A stretch of 64,000 bases of DNA from Paragemmobacter amnigenus (lineage in GTDB: Bacteria > Pseudomonadota > Alphaproteobacteria > Rhodobacterales > Rhodobacteraceae). Below the pieces are notes generated by a model. The model did no database searches and had not been told where the DNA came from. It saw only the letters and a program-made list of their open reading frames with translations. The stretch is taken from positions 62,001-126,000 of the forward strand of contig NZ_JAAATX020000001.1 of assembly GCF_009908265.2 (NCBI RefSeq). Direction: 5' to 3'. The position numbers were made by a program, and so were the translations under genes. Of this stretch, positions 1 to 9,848 are shown piece after piece (positions within the stretch are counted from its first letter, which is position 1; each line of letters begins with the position of its first letter).

Positions 1-575
<575 letters not shown>

Positions 576-579
<4 letters not shown>

Positions 580-854
580 TCCGCCTCTCCGGCCGCCTTG
601 TCTGCATGACCGGGGAGGAGCGCGCCGCCGTGCTCCTCCACCGCCCCGCCCACATTCAGGCAACGCTGGCCGAAGCGGGCTGCCTCTCCTTCACCATCGA
701 CGACACCGACGATCCCCTGATCTTCGACGTGCGCGAATCCTTCCGAGACCGCGCCGCCTTCGACGCCCACCAGTCCCGCACCCGCGAAAGCGCGTGGTTC
801 GCCGCCACCCGCCACATCCTGCGCGACTTCCGGGTCGAGGAACTGCGGGATTGA
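576..854 (+). CDS. Small ABM-fold (antibiotic biosynthesis monooxygenase / YgiN-like) protein
   Basis: A 92-residue protein starting inside the guaA stop codon. Size and pattern fit the dimeric ABM ferredoxin-like fold: a first strand (LSGRLVCM), a helix with acidic and alanine residues, then [31 protein letters not shown], read as two strands and the family's helix that packs on the beta sheet. Members act as cofactor-free quinol or polyketide monooxygenases or as small-molecule binding dimers. The substrate cannot be told from sequence. The 4-nt overlap with guaA says it is read from the same transcript. Family assignment is fairly secure; function is not. Confidence 0.75.
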
Positions 855-901
855 CGAAAGCCCCCGCTTTGCGCCCCAATGCGAGCCGGGGGGAACAGCA
901 C

Positions 902-1891
902 ATGCGCGCCACACGCCTTTTCGCCATAAATGACATCCGCACCGTCGATGTCCCCGTCCCCGTCCCAGCGGCGGGCGAGGTTCTGGTACAGGTCGAAGCC
1001 TGCGGCATCTGCGGCACCGACCGCCACCTCCTGCACGGGGAATTCCCGTCAAAACCGCCCCTCACGCTGGGGCATGAATTCTCCGGCATCGTCGTAGGCC
1101 GCGGCGCGGGCGTGTCGATCCCCGAAGGCACCCGCGTCACCTGCGATCCCAACACATGGTGCGGCACCTGCGAGAATTGCCTGCGCGGGCGGGTGAACCT
1201 CTGCCTGAACAACGTGGCGACCGGCATCCACCGCGACGGCGGCTTTGCCGAATTCTGCGCCTATCCCGCCCACAAGGCCCACCCCCTCCCCGCCGACCTC
1301 GACCCGCTGCACGGCGCCTTTTGCGAACCGCTGGCCTGCACGATCCACGGCGTCGACATGGGCGCGCCGAAAGCGGGCGAGCGCGCCCTCATCCTCGGCG
1401 GCGGCGTCATCGGCATGCTGGCGCTGCAACTCTGCGTCGCCGCGGGGTCCGAGGTGATGCTGCTCACCCGTTCCCCCGCGAAACAGGCGCTCGGCCGCAG
1501 CCTGGGCGCCGCCATCACTGCCGCGACCGAGGAAGAGGCCCGCGCGCTCTGGCCCAAGGGGGCGGATCTGGTGATCGAATGCGCGGGCGTCACCGACACG
1601 GTGGAATGCGCCCCGCGACTGACCCGTTCGGGCGGGCGCGTCGTGATCCTCGGCGTCCTGCCTGCGGGCCAGACCGTGCGGATCGAACCCTTCGACCTTC
1701 TGTTCCGCGAGGTGCAGCTCCTTTCCTCCTTCATCAACCCCTTCACGCAGGACCGCGCCGCCCGCATGATCGCCACGGGGGCGATCCGCATCGACCCGGT
1801 CATCTCGCGCATCCTGCCGCTGGAAGAGGCCGCAGCCGCAATCATCGCCCCCGCCCCGCCGGGCGAGATCCGCGCCATCGTCCGCCCCTGA
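902..1891 (+). CDS. Zinc-dependent alcohol dehydrogenase (MDR superfamily)
   Basis: A 329-residue medium-chain dehydrogenase that oxidises an alcohol or polyol with NAD(P)+. The catalytic zinc site is visible as CGICGTDRH and the GHEFSG motif near residues 35-65. The structural-zinc loop has four cysteines (CDPNTWCGTCENCLRGRVNLC). The Rossmann motif appears as LGGGVIGMLALQL. I chose the ATG at 902 because GGGGGGAA lies about 8 nt upstream and the conserved beta-strand start follows directly; the open frame extends further upstream without homology. Relatives act on sorbitol, threonine or galactitol; the substrate here is unknown. The gene follows the ABM gene by 47 nt and may share its transcript. 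Confidence 0.88.
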   Translation: MRATRLFAINDIRTVDVPVPVPAAGEVLVQVEACGICGTDRHLLHGEFPSKPPLTLGHEFSGIVVGRGAGVSIPEGTRVTCDPNTWCGTCENCLRGRVNLCLNNVATGIHRDGGFAEFCAYPAHKAHPLPADLDPLHGAFCEPLACTIHGVDMGAPKAGERALILGGGVIGMLALQLCVAAGSEVMLLTRSPAKQALGRSLGAAITAATEEEARALWPKGADLVIECAGVTDTVECAPRLTRSGGRVVILGVLPAGQTVRIEPFDLLFREVQLLSSFINPFTQDRAARMIATGAIRIDPVISRILPLEEAAAAIIAPAPPGEIRAIVRP

Positions 1892-2102
1892 GGCCAGCGC
1901 GCCCGTCTGCTGCTTGCGCCCGTCCCGCCAGTGCGGCGCGTCTTCGGTGCAACCGGCTTCATGGTGGAACCGGTCAGAGGCTGTCCGACCGCCCTGCCAC
2001 TCTGCCTTTCCCTGCTTGGTCCCGGCGCTGATGCTGTGTCGGCACCACGCCTGACAGGTTGCGGGGCTGGACAATCGCCCGCACCAGACCGACAGTGCCG
2101 CC

Positions 2103-3008
2103 ATGACCACCCATCGCCCCCTTGCCGCCGCGCTGTGGATGTCCGGCGCGATCTTCTCCTTCACGGCGATGGCGATTGCTGGCCGCGCCGTGGCCGACGC
2201 GCATGACACGTTCGAGATCATGATGTGGCGCTCGGTTGTAGGCTTCGCGCTGGTCCTTGCCGTTGCCGGCTCGCTCGGTCGGTTGCGAGAGGTCCGGCGC
2301 GACCGGATGGCACAACATCTTGTCCGCAACCTCTTCCACTTCTCGGGGCAGAACCTGTGGTTCTGGTCGCTGACCATGATCCCGCTGGCGCAGGTCTTCG
2401 CGCTGGAATTCACCTCGCCCATCTGGGTGATCCTGCTCTCGCCGCTGGTTCTGGGCGAGCGTCTGACCCGCCCCCGCCTCATTGCGGCGGGCCTTGGTTT
2501 CGTGGGCATCCTGATCGTGGCCCGCCCCGATTTCGCGGCGCTGGATGCGGGCGTGCTTGCCGCCGCCGGATCGGCGGTCTGCTTTGCCGCGACGACGCTG
2601 ATGACAAAGCGCCTGACGCGGGGGGAAAGCATTGTGTCCATCCTGTTCTGGCTGACCTTGATGCAAGGCTGCTTCGGTGCCGTCATGGCGGGCCATGACG
2701 GGGTCGTCACCCTGCCTACCGCCGCAACCCTGCCGTGGCTGGCCCTGATCGGCTTCTGCGGGCTTCTGGCCCATACCTGCCTGACCACGGCCCTTTCGCT
2801 CGCCCCGGCCAGCTATGTGGTTCCCGTCGACTTCATCCGCCTGCCGGTGATCGCGGTGGTGGGGGTGATGCTCTATTCCGAACCGCTCGACCCGCTCGTC
2901 CTGCTGGGCGCGCTGGTCATCTTTGCGGGCAACTGGATCAACATCCGCGCCGAGACGCGCAAGTCTGCCACAGTCGCGAATTCACAAATCCGTGACGCCG
3001 CGTCATGA
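2103..3008 (+). CDS. DMT-superfamily transporter, two EamA domains
   Basis: A 301-residue inner-membrane protein with ten predicted hydrophobic segments arranged as two EamA repeats. The first covers roughly residues 10-140 and ends LGFVGILIVARP; the second covers roughly 150-285. EamA exporters of this size (RhaT/YdcZ-like drug/metabolite transporters) move amino acids, nucleosides or other metabolites out of the cell. The specific substrate cannot be assigned. The 211 nt upstream hold no gene and no clear regulatory element, so the gene is probably monocistronic. A charged linker (TKRLTRGES) separates the two repeats. Confidence 0.87.
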   Translation: MTTHRPLAAALWMSGAIFSFTAMAIAGRAVADAHDTFEIMMWRSVVGFALVLAVAGSLGRLREVRRDRMAQHLVRNLFHFSGQNLWFWSLTMIPLAQVFALEFTSPIWVILLSPLVLGERLTRPRLIAAGLGFVGILIVARPDFAALDAGVLAAAGSAVCFAATTLMTKRLTRGESIVSILFWLTLMQGCFGAVMAGHDGVVTLPTAATLPWLALIGFCGLLAHTCLTTALSLAPASYVVPVDFIRLPVIAVVGVMLYSEPLDPLVLLGALVIFAGNWINIRAETRKSATVANSQIRDAAS

Positions 3009-3085
3009 ATTGACCTCAAATCTGCCCGAACCTAGCGTTAAGAAAGATGGGCCCGTGGGGATGGGTCCGGGAGGAGTTTGGGGAT

Positions 3086-4138
3086 ATGACAGTTATCAAG
3101 ACAGTAATGGGTGCAACGTTGGTGCTGGCAGCAGGCACGATGGCAGCACAGGCCGGCGGCATCGACCGCTCCGGTCAATCGATCGGTACGATCTTCGAGA
3201 AGACCGGGCAAACGGGCAACTTCTTCCAGCTTTCATACGGATCGATCACGCCGAGTACTAATACGTCGACGGGCGGCAATCCCCTCTTGGATTACTCGCT
3301 GCTCGGACTGACCTACAAGCGCCAGTTTGACGAGAATTTCAGCCTGACCGTAATCTATGACGAACCCTACGGTGCTGCCGTGCAATATCCTGCCGGAGCG
3401 CCCTTCCTTGGGTCTTTCGCGACGGTCGAAAGTCAAGCCGTCACCATGGTCGGACGGTATGAAACCGGCAGCGGTTTCAGCGTCCATGGCGGCCTGCGAG
3501 CACAGAAGCTTTCGGGTTCGATCCAGACCTCGCAACGTCTTGTCGCGGAAAGCGGTTATGACCTCGGGTACGTCGTCGGCGCTGCCTACGAGATTCCGGA
3601 CATCGCACTTCGCGTCGCGGTGACGTACAATTCCGAGATCGACAACGAACTCACCGGTACCGAAACAGTATTGATCCCCCCTGTATCGTCCGCGGCGACG
3701 TCCTTCACGGTCACTACGCCGGAGAGCGTCAATCTCGACTTTCAGTCGGGAATCGCGAAGGACACGCTGCTTTTCGGCTCGATCCGCCATGTGCGCTGGG
3801 CAGGGTTCAACCTGACCACCCCAACGCTGGCCTATGCGAGTTTCACGGACAATACGACCACCTACACGCTTGGTATTGGTCGCAAATTCAACGACAACTG
3901 GTCGGGCGCAGTTTCCATCGGTTATGAGGCCGAGGGTACAAAGCCCACGACCACCGCTCTCGCTCCCTATACGGGCAGCAAGAGCATAACGGTCGGGGCG
4001 ACCTACACCCAGGACACCTTGAAGATTACAGGCGGGGTAACCTACGCCAAGCTGGGTGATACCTTCCTTGGAGGCCCGATCTCTTGGTCGGACGGAAAGG
4101 CGGTCGGCGTCGGCCTGCGGATAGGCTACTCCTTCTAA
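3086..4138 (+). CDS. Outer-membrane long-chain fatty acid/hydrocarbon porin, FadL/OmpP1 family
   Basis: A 350-residue beta-barrel protein. A Sec signal peptide of about 22-25 residues (MTVIKTVMGATLVLAAGTMAAQAGG) is followed by GIDRSGQSIGTIFEKTG, the N-terminal hatch typical of FadL. The rest alternates aromatic and polar residues in strand-length blocks and ends with an aromatic residue (IGYSF), as outer-membrane barrels do. I chose the ATG at 3086 because GGAGG lies upstream and the signal peptide starts there. The gene uses less extreme GC codons than its neighbours, which is common for exported barrel proteins. A strong terminator follows. Likely role: uptake of hydrophobic compounds across the outer membrane. 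Confidence 0.87.
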   Translation: MTVIKTVMGATLVLAAGTMAAQAGGIDRSGQSIGTIFEKTGQTGNFFQLSYGSITPSTNTSTGGNPLLDYSLLGLTYKRQFDENFSLTVIYDEPYGAAVQYPAGAPFLGSFATVESQAVTMVGRYETGSGFSVHGGLRAQKLSGSIQTSQRLVAESGYDLGYVVGAAYEIPDIALRVAVTYNSEIDNELTGTETVLIPPVSSAATSFTVTTPESVNLDFQSGIAKDTLLFGSIRHVRWAGFNLTTPTLAYASFTDNTTTYTLGIGRKFNDNWSGAVSIGYEAEGTKPTTTALAPYTGSKSITVGATYTQDTLKITGGVTYAKLGDTFLGGPISWSDGKAVGVGLRIGYSF

Positions 4139-4157
4139 CGCCGCTACGACACATCCC

Positions 4158-4187
4158 AAAAGGCCCCGCCCCTGCGCGGGGCCTTTT
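4158..4187. terminator. Rho-independent terminator after the FadL-type gene
   Basis: Perfect 11-bp stem AAAAGGCCCCG / CGGGGCCTTTT around an 8-nt loop, ending in a T run. It sits 19 nt past the porin stop codon and can work in either direction because the stem starts with A and ends with T tracts. Confidence 0.85.
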
Positions 4188-4255
4188 GCCATTTTCCGCG
4201 TGAATTCCCCCGCACCCTTGGCTAATCATCGCGCCAGACAAACGGGGGACGGGTG

Positions 4256-5137
4256 ATGATCTACCAGACCGGCGCAGAGTTCCGCGCGGCCAAGGAAAAG
4301 CGGGTGGTGCTCTTCGGCATGTCGGGGCTGGGCAAGACGCACCTCTCGAACCTCCTGCGCGACGCGCCCAAGGATCAGGGCGGCGGCTGGTTCCACTATT
4401 CCGTCGATTACCGCATCGGCACCCGCTACATGGGCGAATACATCGCCGACAACTTCAAGCGCGAGGCGATGAAGGTCCCGCTCCTGCGCGAATTGCTGAT
4501 GACCGACAGCGTCTACATCGCCTCGAACATCACCTTCGACAATCTTGCCCCCCTCTCCACCTATCTGGGCAAGCCGGGTGATCCCGCGCGCGGCGGCGTC
4601 CCCTTCGCCGAATATTGCAAGCGTCAGGCCCAGCACCGCGAGGCCGAGATCGCGGCGCTGCTGGACACCACGCGCTTCATCGACCGCGCGCATGACATCT
4701 ACGGCTATGACAACTTCGTCTGCGATAGCGGCGGTTCGATCTGCGAGGTGGTGGACCCCGCCGATCCGGACGATCCCGTGATGCGCGCGCTGTCGGAGCG
4801 GTTGCTGATGGTCTGGATCAAGGGCTCGGACGCGCACCGCGACGAATTGATCCGCCGCTTCGACAAGGCCCCCAAGCCGATCTATTACCAGCCCGACTTC
4901 CTTGCCACGCTCTGGGAAGAATATCTCGCCCTGCAAGGCCAGCCCGCCGAAAAGGTCGACCCCGATGCCTTCCTGCGCTTCGGCTATGCGCGCATCCTGA
5001 ACCACCGCCAGCCGCGCTATGCCGCCATGGCCGACTGGGGCGTGACCGTCACCGCCGAGGAGGTGGCCACGATCCGCAATCCCGCCGGTTTCGCCGACCT
5101 TATCGCTGCCGCTATCGACCGCCACCGCGCGACTTGA
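4256..5137 (+). CDS. P-loop ATPase/kinase-like protein of unknown function
   Basis: A 293-residue protein with a clean Walker A motif, GMSGLGKT, at residues 21-28, preceded by the hydrophobic strand RVVLF. No second nucleotide-binding signature is obvious; [14 protein letters not shown], near residue 155, could provide an acidic strand end. The size and single N-terminal P-loop suggest a small-molecule or nucleotide kinase, or a regulatory ATPase. Similar proteins are usually named only ATPase in Rhodobacterales. An in-frame GTG lies directly before this ATG (at 4253), so the start is uncertain by one codon; a GGGGGAC purine run precedes both. It is followed by metA, but nothing links the two functionally. 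Confidence 0.7.
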   Translation: MIYQTGAEFRAAKEKRVVLFGMSGLGKTHLSNLLRDAPKDQGGGWFHYSVDYRIGTRYMGEYIADNFKREAMKVPLLRELLMTDSVYIASNITFDNLAPLSTYLGKPGDPARGGVPFAEYCKRQAQHREAEIAALLDTTRFIDRAHDIYGYDNFVCDSGGSICEVVDPADPDDPVMRALSERLLMVWIKGSDAHRDELIRRFDKAPKPIYYQPDFLATLWEEYLALQGQPAEKVDPDAFLRFGYARILNHRQPRYAAMADWGVTVTAEEVATIRNPAGFADLIAAAIDRHRAT

Positions 5138-5189
5138 ACCTGCTGCTCTTTGCCATTACCTCACCGCCCCTGACCTGACAGAGGATCCC

Positions 5190-6107
5190 ATGCCCATCAC
5201 CCTGCCCGAGACCCTGCCCGCCTATGACGTTCTGCGGAACGAAGGCGTCATGGTCATGTCGCCGGAACGGGCGGCGCGGCAGGACATCCGGCCCCTGCGC
5301 ATCGGCCTGCTGAACCTGATGCCCAAGAAGATCCAGACGGAAAACCAGTTCGCCCGCCTGATCGGGGCCACGCCGTTGCAGATCGACCTGCATCTGATCC
5401 GCATGACGGAACACCAGACCCGCAACACCGCCGCCGAACATATGGAAACCTTCTACCGCCCCTTCCAGGAGGTGAAGGGAGAGAAGTTCGACGGCCTGAT
5501 CATCACCGGCGCCCCCATCGAACACCTGCCCTTCGAGGAGGTGACCTATTGGGACGAGCTGTGTCAGGTCTTCGACTGGACCCAGACCAATGTTCAATCC
5601 ACCTTCGGCGTCTGCTGGGGCGGCATGGCGATGATCAACCATTTCCACGGGGTGAAGAAACACATGCTGCCGAAAAAGGCCTTCGGCTGCTTCCGGCACA
5701 GGAACCTCGCCCCCACCTCGCCCTATCTGCGTGGCTTCTCGGATGATTTCGTCATCCCCGTCAGCCGCTGGACCGAGATGCGGCAGGACGAGATTGACGC
5801 CCGCGCGGGCCTGCGCACGCTGCTCGGCTCCGAAGAGGTTGGCCCCTGTCTGGTCGAGGATGCGGGCCACCGCGCGCTCTATATCTTCAACCATTTCGAA
5901 TATGACAGCGACACGCTGAAACAGGAATATGACCGCGACATCGCCAACGGCACACCGATCAACGTGCCGCTGAACTATTACCCCGATGACAATCCCGCGA
6001 TGCCCCCCCTGAACCGGTGGAGAAGCCACGCCCACCTTCTATATGGCAACTGGATCAACGAGATTTACCAGTCCACGCCATATGAGATCGCCGAGATTGG
6101 CACTTAG
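5190..6107 (+). CDS. metA: Homoserine O-acyltransferase MetA, predicted acetyl-CoA-specific
   Basis: A 305-residue MetA-family enzyme that acylates homoserine in the first committed step of methionine biosynthesis. The catalytic Cys142 (FGVCWGG), His235 and Glu237 (NHFEYD) fall exactly at the family's standard numbering. Residue 111 is Glu ([12 protein letters not shown]). In characterised MetA proteins Glu111 goes with acetyl-CoA use and Gly111 with succinyl-CoA, so this copy is probably an O-acetyltransferase. The ATG follows AGAGGA. Only 52 nt separate it from the ATPase gene, and I see no SAM-II riboswitch fold there. Its end overlaps the next gene by 26 nt. Confidence 0.94.
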   Translation: MPITLPETLPAYDVLRNEGVMVMSPERAARQDIRPLRIGLLNLMPKKIQTENQFARLIGATPLQIDLHLIRMTEHQTRNTAAEHMETFYRPFQEVKGEKFDGLIITGAPIEHLPFEEVTYWDELCQVFDWTQTNVQSTFGVCWGGMAMINHFHGVKKHMLPKKAFGCFRHRNLAPTSPYLRGFSDDFVIPVSRWTEMRQDEIDARAGLRTLLGSEEVGPCLVEDAGHRALYIFNHFEYDSDTLKQEYDRDIANGTPINVPLNYYPDDNPAMPPLNRWRSHAHLLYGNWINEIYQSTPYEIAEIGT

Positions 6108-7047
6108 CATCCTGATTGCCGCAACCGCCATCGGCGGTTGCGCGCTTCTGACCGACCGCCGCGCCACCGCGCGCGAGATGACGGCCGAAGCCGCCTTCCC
6201 CCCCACGGGCCGGATCATCGACGTGCAGGGCATCAAGGTCCACGCCCATGTGCAGGGCATCGGGCCGGACCTCGTCCTGATCCACGGCGCCAGCGGCAAC
6301 ACGCGTGACTTCACCTTCTCGCTCGTCGACCGTCTGGCGCGGGATTATCGCGTCATCGCCTTCGACCGCCCCGGTCTGGGCTGGAGCGAGAGCCTCGGCC
6401 CCGACGGGGTCAGCCCGCTGTTGCAGGCGCGGCTGTTGCAGAAGGCGGCGGACGAACTCGGCGTCACACGCCCCGTGGTGCTGGGCCACAGCTATGGCGG
6501 CGCGGTCGCCATGGCCTGGGGCCTGACCGACACGCCCGATACGGCGGCGCTGGTGATCGTCTCGGGCGCGACCATGCCTTGGCCGGGGGGCCTCGGTCCC
6601 TTCTACGCCGTGACGGGCAGCCGTCTGGGGGCTGCGACCGTGATCCCCGCCATCACCGCCTTCGCCTCGCCCGACCAGGCGCAAAGCGTCATCGCCGGCA
6701 TCTTCGCCCCCGACGCAGCCCCCGCAGGCTATGCCGATTATGTCGGCGCCGCCCTGACCATGCGGCGCGGCACGCTGCGCGACAACGCCATGCAGGTGAG
6801 CGGGCTGAAACCCCATGTCACCCTCATGGCGGAAAAGTACCCCGCCCTGAACATCCCCGTCGAACTGCTCCACGGCACGGCCGACACCATCGTTCCCGCC
6901 TCCATCCACGCCATTCCCCTGTCGGACAGCCTGCCCGACGCCAACCTCGTGCTGGTCGACGGCATGGGCCACATGCCGCACCACACCCATCCCGACGCCG
7001 TCATCGCCGCTATCCACCGCGCCGCCACCCGCGCCGGATTGCGCTGA
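6082..7047 (+). CDS. Alpha/beta hydrolase with a lipoprotein-like signal
   Basis: A 321-residue hydrolase. Residues 1-20 form a short hydrophobic export signal ending IGGC, so Cys20 is a plausible lipidation site, although the Gly-Gly before Cys is not the strongest lipobox. The fold is shown by the oxyanion HG at 68-69, the nucleophile elbow GHSYGG with Ser137, Asp in [10 protein letters not shown], and His in DGMGHMPHH. These complete the Ser-Asp-His triad. The substrate is unknown; esterase, lipase-like or epoxide-hydrolase-like activity is possible. The start at 6082 lies inside metA, so translation is likely coupled. An earlier in-frame ATG at 6043 would spoil the signal sequence. Confidence 0.84.
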   Translation: MRSPRLALSILIAATAIGGCALLTDRRATAREMTAEAAFPPTGRIIDVQGIKVHAHVQGIGPDLVLIHGASGNTRDFTFSLVDRLARDYRVIAFDRPGLGWSESLGPDGVSPLLQARLLQKAADELGVTRPVVLGHSYGGAVAMAWGLTDTPDTAALVIVSGATMPWPGGLGPFYAVTGSRLGAATVIPAITAFASPDQAQSVIAGIFAPDAAPAGYADYVGAALTMRRGTLRDNAMQVSGLKPHVTLMAEKYPALNIPVELLHGTADTIVPASIHAIPLSDSLPDANLVLVDGMGHMPHHTHPDAVIAAIHRAATRAGLR

Positions 7048-7104
7048 CCGCCCGCATCGCCATACTGGCCCCGTGCCCGACCCCGTAACCAGCGCGAGGA
7101 TGCC

Positions 7105-7980
7105 ATGACCGACCTGCCCTTCGACGGCGCCATCACCCGTTACTTCGAAAAGGGCGCCCCCAAGGCGATCCGCAGGGCCATCGAGAAGGCCGGCAAGGAC
7201 GACATCCTCACCCCCGGCTACCCCTATGCCGAAGAGATCAAGCGCAAGGCCTATGACGCCGCGATGGACGGATTGCAGCGCCAGCTTGTCCGGATGCAGG
7301 CCGACATCAAGGCGACCGGCAAACGCGTGATCGTCGTCTTCGAGGGCCGCGACGCGGCAGGCAAGGGCGGCACCATCGACACGATGCGCGAAAACCTGAA
7401 CCCGCGCGTCTGCAACGTCGTCGCCCTCTCCAAACCCTCGGACCGCGAGGCGGCAAGCTGGTATTTCCAGCGCTATGTGGACTGGCTGCCCGCCGCGGGG
7501 GAAATGGCGATGTTCGACCGCTCCTGGTACAACCGCGCGATGGTCGAACATGTCTTCGGCTTCTGCACACCCGACCAGCGCGAAAAGTTCTTCCGCCAAC
7601 TCCCCGAATTCGAACACATGCTGGTGGATGAAGGCATCACCCTCGTAAAACTCTGGCTGGAAGTGGGCCGCGCCGAACAGCTCCGCCGGTTCCTCGCGCG
7701 CGAGCGGGACCCGCTGAAACAGTGGAAACTCTCGCCCATCGACATCCACGGGCTGGGCAAATGGGACGACTATTGCACCGCCATCAACGACACGATGGAA
7801 CGGTCACATTTCCCCTTCGCCCCTTGGACGGTGATCCTGTCCGACGACAAGAAGCGCGCCCGCATCGCAGCCATCCAGACCGTGCTGAACGCGGTCGACT
7901 TCAAGGGCAAGGATGCCGCCCTCATCGGCCAGCCCGACCCCGCCATCTGCGGCGGACCAGATCTCAGGCCAAGGGAATGA
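7105..7980 (+). CDS. ppk2: Polyphosphate kinase 2
   Basis: A 291-residue single-domain PPK2, which transfers phosphate between polyphosphate and nucleoside di- or monophosphates. Walker A is GRDAAGKGG at residues 81-89 (after VVFE), Walker B/lid is [10 protein letters not shown] at 136-145, and the family's KLWLEV strand and HGLGKWDDY helix are present. This length matches class I enzymes that phosphorylate NDPs. The stop codon overlaps the start of the TetR gene by 4 nt, so the two are expressed together. Polyphosphate handling suggests a link to energy or stress storage, but neighbours give no further clue. Confidence 0.94.
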   Translation: MTDLPFDGAITRYFEKGAPKAIRRAIEKAGKDDILTPGYPYAEEIKRKAYDAAMDGLQRQLVRMQADIKATGKRVIVVFEGRDAAGKGGTIDTMRENLNPRVCNVVALSKPSDREAASWYFQRYVDWLPAAGEMAMFDRSWYNRAMVEHVFGFCTPDQREKFFRQLPEFEHMLVDEGITLVKLWLEVGRAEQLRRFLARERDPLKQWKLSPIDIHGLGKWDDYCTAINDTMERSHFPFAPWTVILSDDKKRARIAAIQTVLNAVDFKGKDAALIGQPDPAICGGPDLRPRE

Positions 7981-8591
7981 AACACGGCTACCACCACGGC
8001 AATCTCCGGCAGGCGCTGGTGGATGCGGCGCTTGCCCTGATCGCAGAGCGTGGCCCCACCGGCTTTACCCTGTCCGAGGCGGCGAAACGCGCCGATGTCA
8101 CCCCCGCCGCCGTCTACCGCCATTTCGCAGGCCGCGACGACCTGATCGCCGAAGTGGCGCGGCAGGGCTATGACATCTTCGCCGCGCTTATGGAATTCGC
8201 CTATGACGACGGCAAGCCCACTGCGCTCGCGGCGTTCGAGGCGACGGGCCGCGCCTACCTTGCCTTCGCGCGCAAATATCCGGGCCATTACATGGCGATG
8301 TTCGAAAGCGGGTTGAGCTTCAACGCCCATCCCGACCTCGCGTTGGTGGCGGGCAAGGCCCGCGCCGTGCTGGAAAGGGCGGCCGAGAAACTGTCGGACC
8401 AGATGCCCCCCGACCGCAGGCCGCCTGCCACCATGTTTTCTGCCCATGTCTGGGCCATGTCGCACGGGGTGGTGGAACTCTACATGCGCGGCGCCCCGGG
8501 GGCGAAATCGCCCTTCACGCCCGAGGACCTGCTGGAAGCGGGCATAGGCATCTATCTGCGCGGGCTGGGGCTGCTGCCACCGGACTGCTAG
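7977..8591 (+). CDS. TetR-family transcriptional regulator
   Basis: A 204-residue regulator. The N-terminal helix-turn-helix spans roughly residues 8-55, with the pattern [36 protein letters not shown], typical of TetR proteins. The C-terminal ligand domain resembles the WHG/TetR_C group ([16 protein letters not shown], then [13 protein letters not shown]). It starts within the ppk2 stop codon (ATGA overlap) and so may control the ppk2 operon or an unlinked target. No clear palindromic operator is seen before ppk2. The last base of its stop codon is the first base of a hairpin cluster. Confidence 0.88.
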   Translation: MKHGYHHGNLRQALVDAALALIAERGPTGFTLSEAAKRADVTPAAVYRHFAGRDDLIAEVARQGYDIFAALMEFAYDDGKPTALAAFEATGRAYLAFARKYPGHYMAMFESGLSFNAHPDLALVAGKARAVLERAAEKLSDQMPPDRRPPATMFSAHVWAMSHGVVELYMRGAPGAKSPFTPEDLLEAGIGIYLRGLGLLPPDC

Positions 8592-8710
8592 GCGGAAGGA
8601 TTTTCTGGCGAAAATCCTTTCGCCAAACTTTCTGCGAAAGTTTGCCACCCCGGAACCCGATCCTTCGCCAGAAGGATCGTTCGCAAGATTTTTCGCAGAA
8701 AAATCTTGCG
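8591..8710. repeat. Cluster of four hairpins with conserved CTG(G)CG-type loops
   Basis: Four consecutive stem-loops fill the gap between the convergent TetR and ABC genes. Hairpin 1 (8591-8624) has 14 bp with one G-U pair and loop CTGGCG. Hairpin 2 (8624-8644) has 8 bp and loop CTGCG. Hairpin 3 (8658-8679) has 8 bp and loop CGCCAG. Hairpin 4 (8682-8710) has 12 bp and loop CGCAG. Stems differ in sequence while loops are the same word or its complement. They probably end transcription from both sides. Matching clusters occur at 15679, 21903-22085 and 50696-50809. Confidence 0.85.
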
Positions 8711-8753
8711 CCAACGTCAGGCGGGGTTCACCCCGCCTTCACCGCCCCCGCCC

Positions 8754-9848
8754 TTACCGGAACAGCACCAGCGCGCCCGGCGACCAGCCGACCCGCGCCC
8801 GCGCGCCGCGATCCAGAACAGGACGGCCAAAGACGTTGCGCATGGAAATCCGCACCGGCGTCTCGGTCCCGTCGATCCGCACGTCGTAATAGGTCATGTC
8901 ACCGAAATAGACGACCTCCTCGATGGTCGCCATGCTTTCGCGGTCCGTGGCCGCGCTGCTGTCATAAAGGATGGTCAGCGTCTCGGGCCGGAAGCCCACC
9001 GTCGCCCCCTCGGCCGTCGCCCCGCCCATCACCTGCGACGCCTCGACATGGATACGGCCAAAACCCGCTGCTTCAATCTCCACCGCGCCCGCGCCTTCCT
9101 CCAGCACCTTGGCGGGCAGGAAGTTCATCGTCCCGATGAAATCCGCCACCTTCCGGCTGTTCGGACGGCGATACAGCGTCTCTGGATCGGCCAGCTGCGC
9201 GATCTCGCCCTCGAACATCACGGCGATCCGGTCGGACATGACCAGCGCCTCTTCCTGATCGTGGGTGACAAGGATGAAGGTAATCCCCACCTGACGCTGC
9301 AGGCGGATCAGCTCCACCTGCATCTGCTCGCGCATCTTCTTGTCCAGCGCCGACAGGGGTTCATCCAGCAGCAGCACCTTCGGCTTCAGGATCAGCGCCC
9401 GCGCCAGCGCCACGCGCTGCCGCTGCCCGCCCGACAGGGCATGCGCCGCCCGCTTGCCATATCCCTTCAGCCCCACCATCTCCAGCGCCTCGCCCACGGC
9501 GCGCGCCTTCTCCTCCTTCGACCGCGGGTCGCGGCGCAGGCCGAAGCCCACGTTCTCTTCCACCGACAGGTGGGGGAAGATCGCATAGGACTGGAACACC
9601 ATGTTCGTCGGACGCTTGTTCGCAGGAACCCCCGCCATGTCGCGCCCGTCCACCAGCACCGCGCCCGAGGAAATGTCCTCGAACCCCGCGATGGTGCGCA
9701 GCAGCGTGGTCTTACCACAGCCCGACGGCCCGAGCAGCGAGAAGAACTCCCCCGGACGGATCGTCGCGGTGATCCCGCGCAGCGCGTGATAGTCGCCGTA
9801 ATATTTGTGGACGTCCCGGAACTCGATCATGGGGTCAGACGTGGTCAC
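8754..9848 (-). CDS. Spermidine/putrescine-type ABC transporter, ATP-binding subunit (PotA-like)
   Basis: A 364-residue ATPase with Walker [11 protein letters not shown]-loop FQSYAIFPHLSV, signature [15 protein letters not shown] and Walker [13 protein letters not shown], followed by a C-terminal TOBE domain (from about residue 240) as in PotA and MalK. It powers import through the two permeases encoded upstream. The start is GTG and overlaps the permease stop by 4 nt; an in-frame ATG six codons in (MIEFRDV) is the alternative. It is the last gene of a three-gene operon and ends just before the hairpin cluster. The solute is probably a polyamine or related compound, from family only. Confidence 0.9.
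   Translation of the reverse strand: MTTSDPMIEFRDVHKYYGDYHALRGITATIRPGEFFSLLGPSGCGKTTLLRTIAGFEDISSGAVLVDGRDMAGVPANKRPTNMVFQSYAIFPHLSVEENVGFGLRRDPRSKEEKARAVGEALEMVGLKGYGKRAAHALSGGQRQRVALARALILKPKVLLLDEPLSALDKKMREQMQVELIRLQRQVGITFILVTHDQEEALVMSDRIAVMFEGEIAQLADPETLYRRPNSRKVADFIGTMNFLPAKVLEEGAGAVEIEAAGFGRIHVEASQVMGGATAEGATVGFRPETLTILYDSSAATDRESMATIEEVVYFGDMTYYDVRIDGTETPVRISMRNVFGRPVLDRGARARVGWSPGALVLFR

Noticed and set aside
5138-5189. SAM-II riboswitch before metA
   Set aside because: The gap is only 52 nt and lacks the pseudoknot sequence pattern; it looks like a plain leader with AGAGGA.
8591-8710. CRISPR array
   Set aside because: The repeated units are hairpins with different stems and no constant repeat-spacer spacing; no cas genes are in the window.
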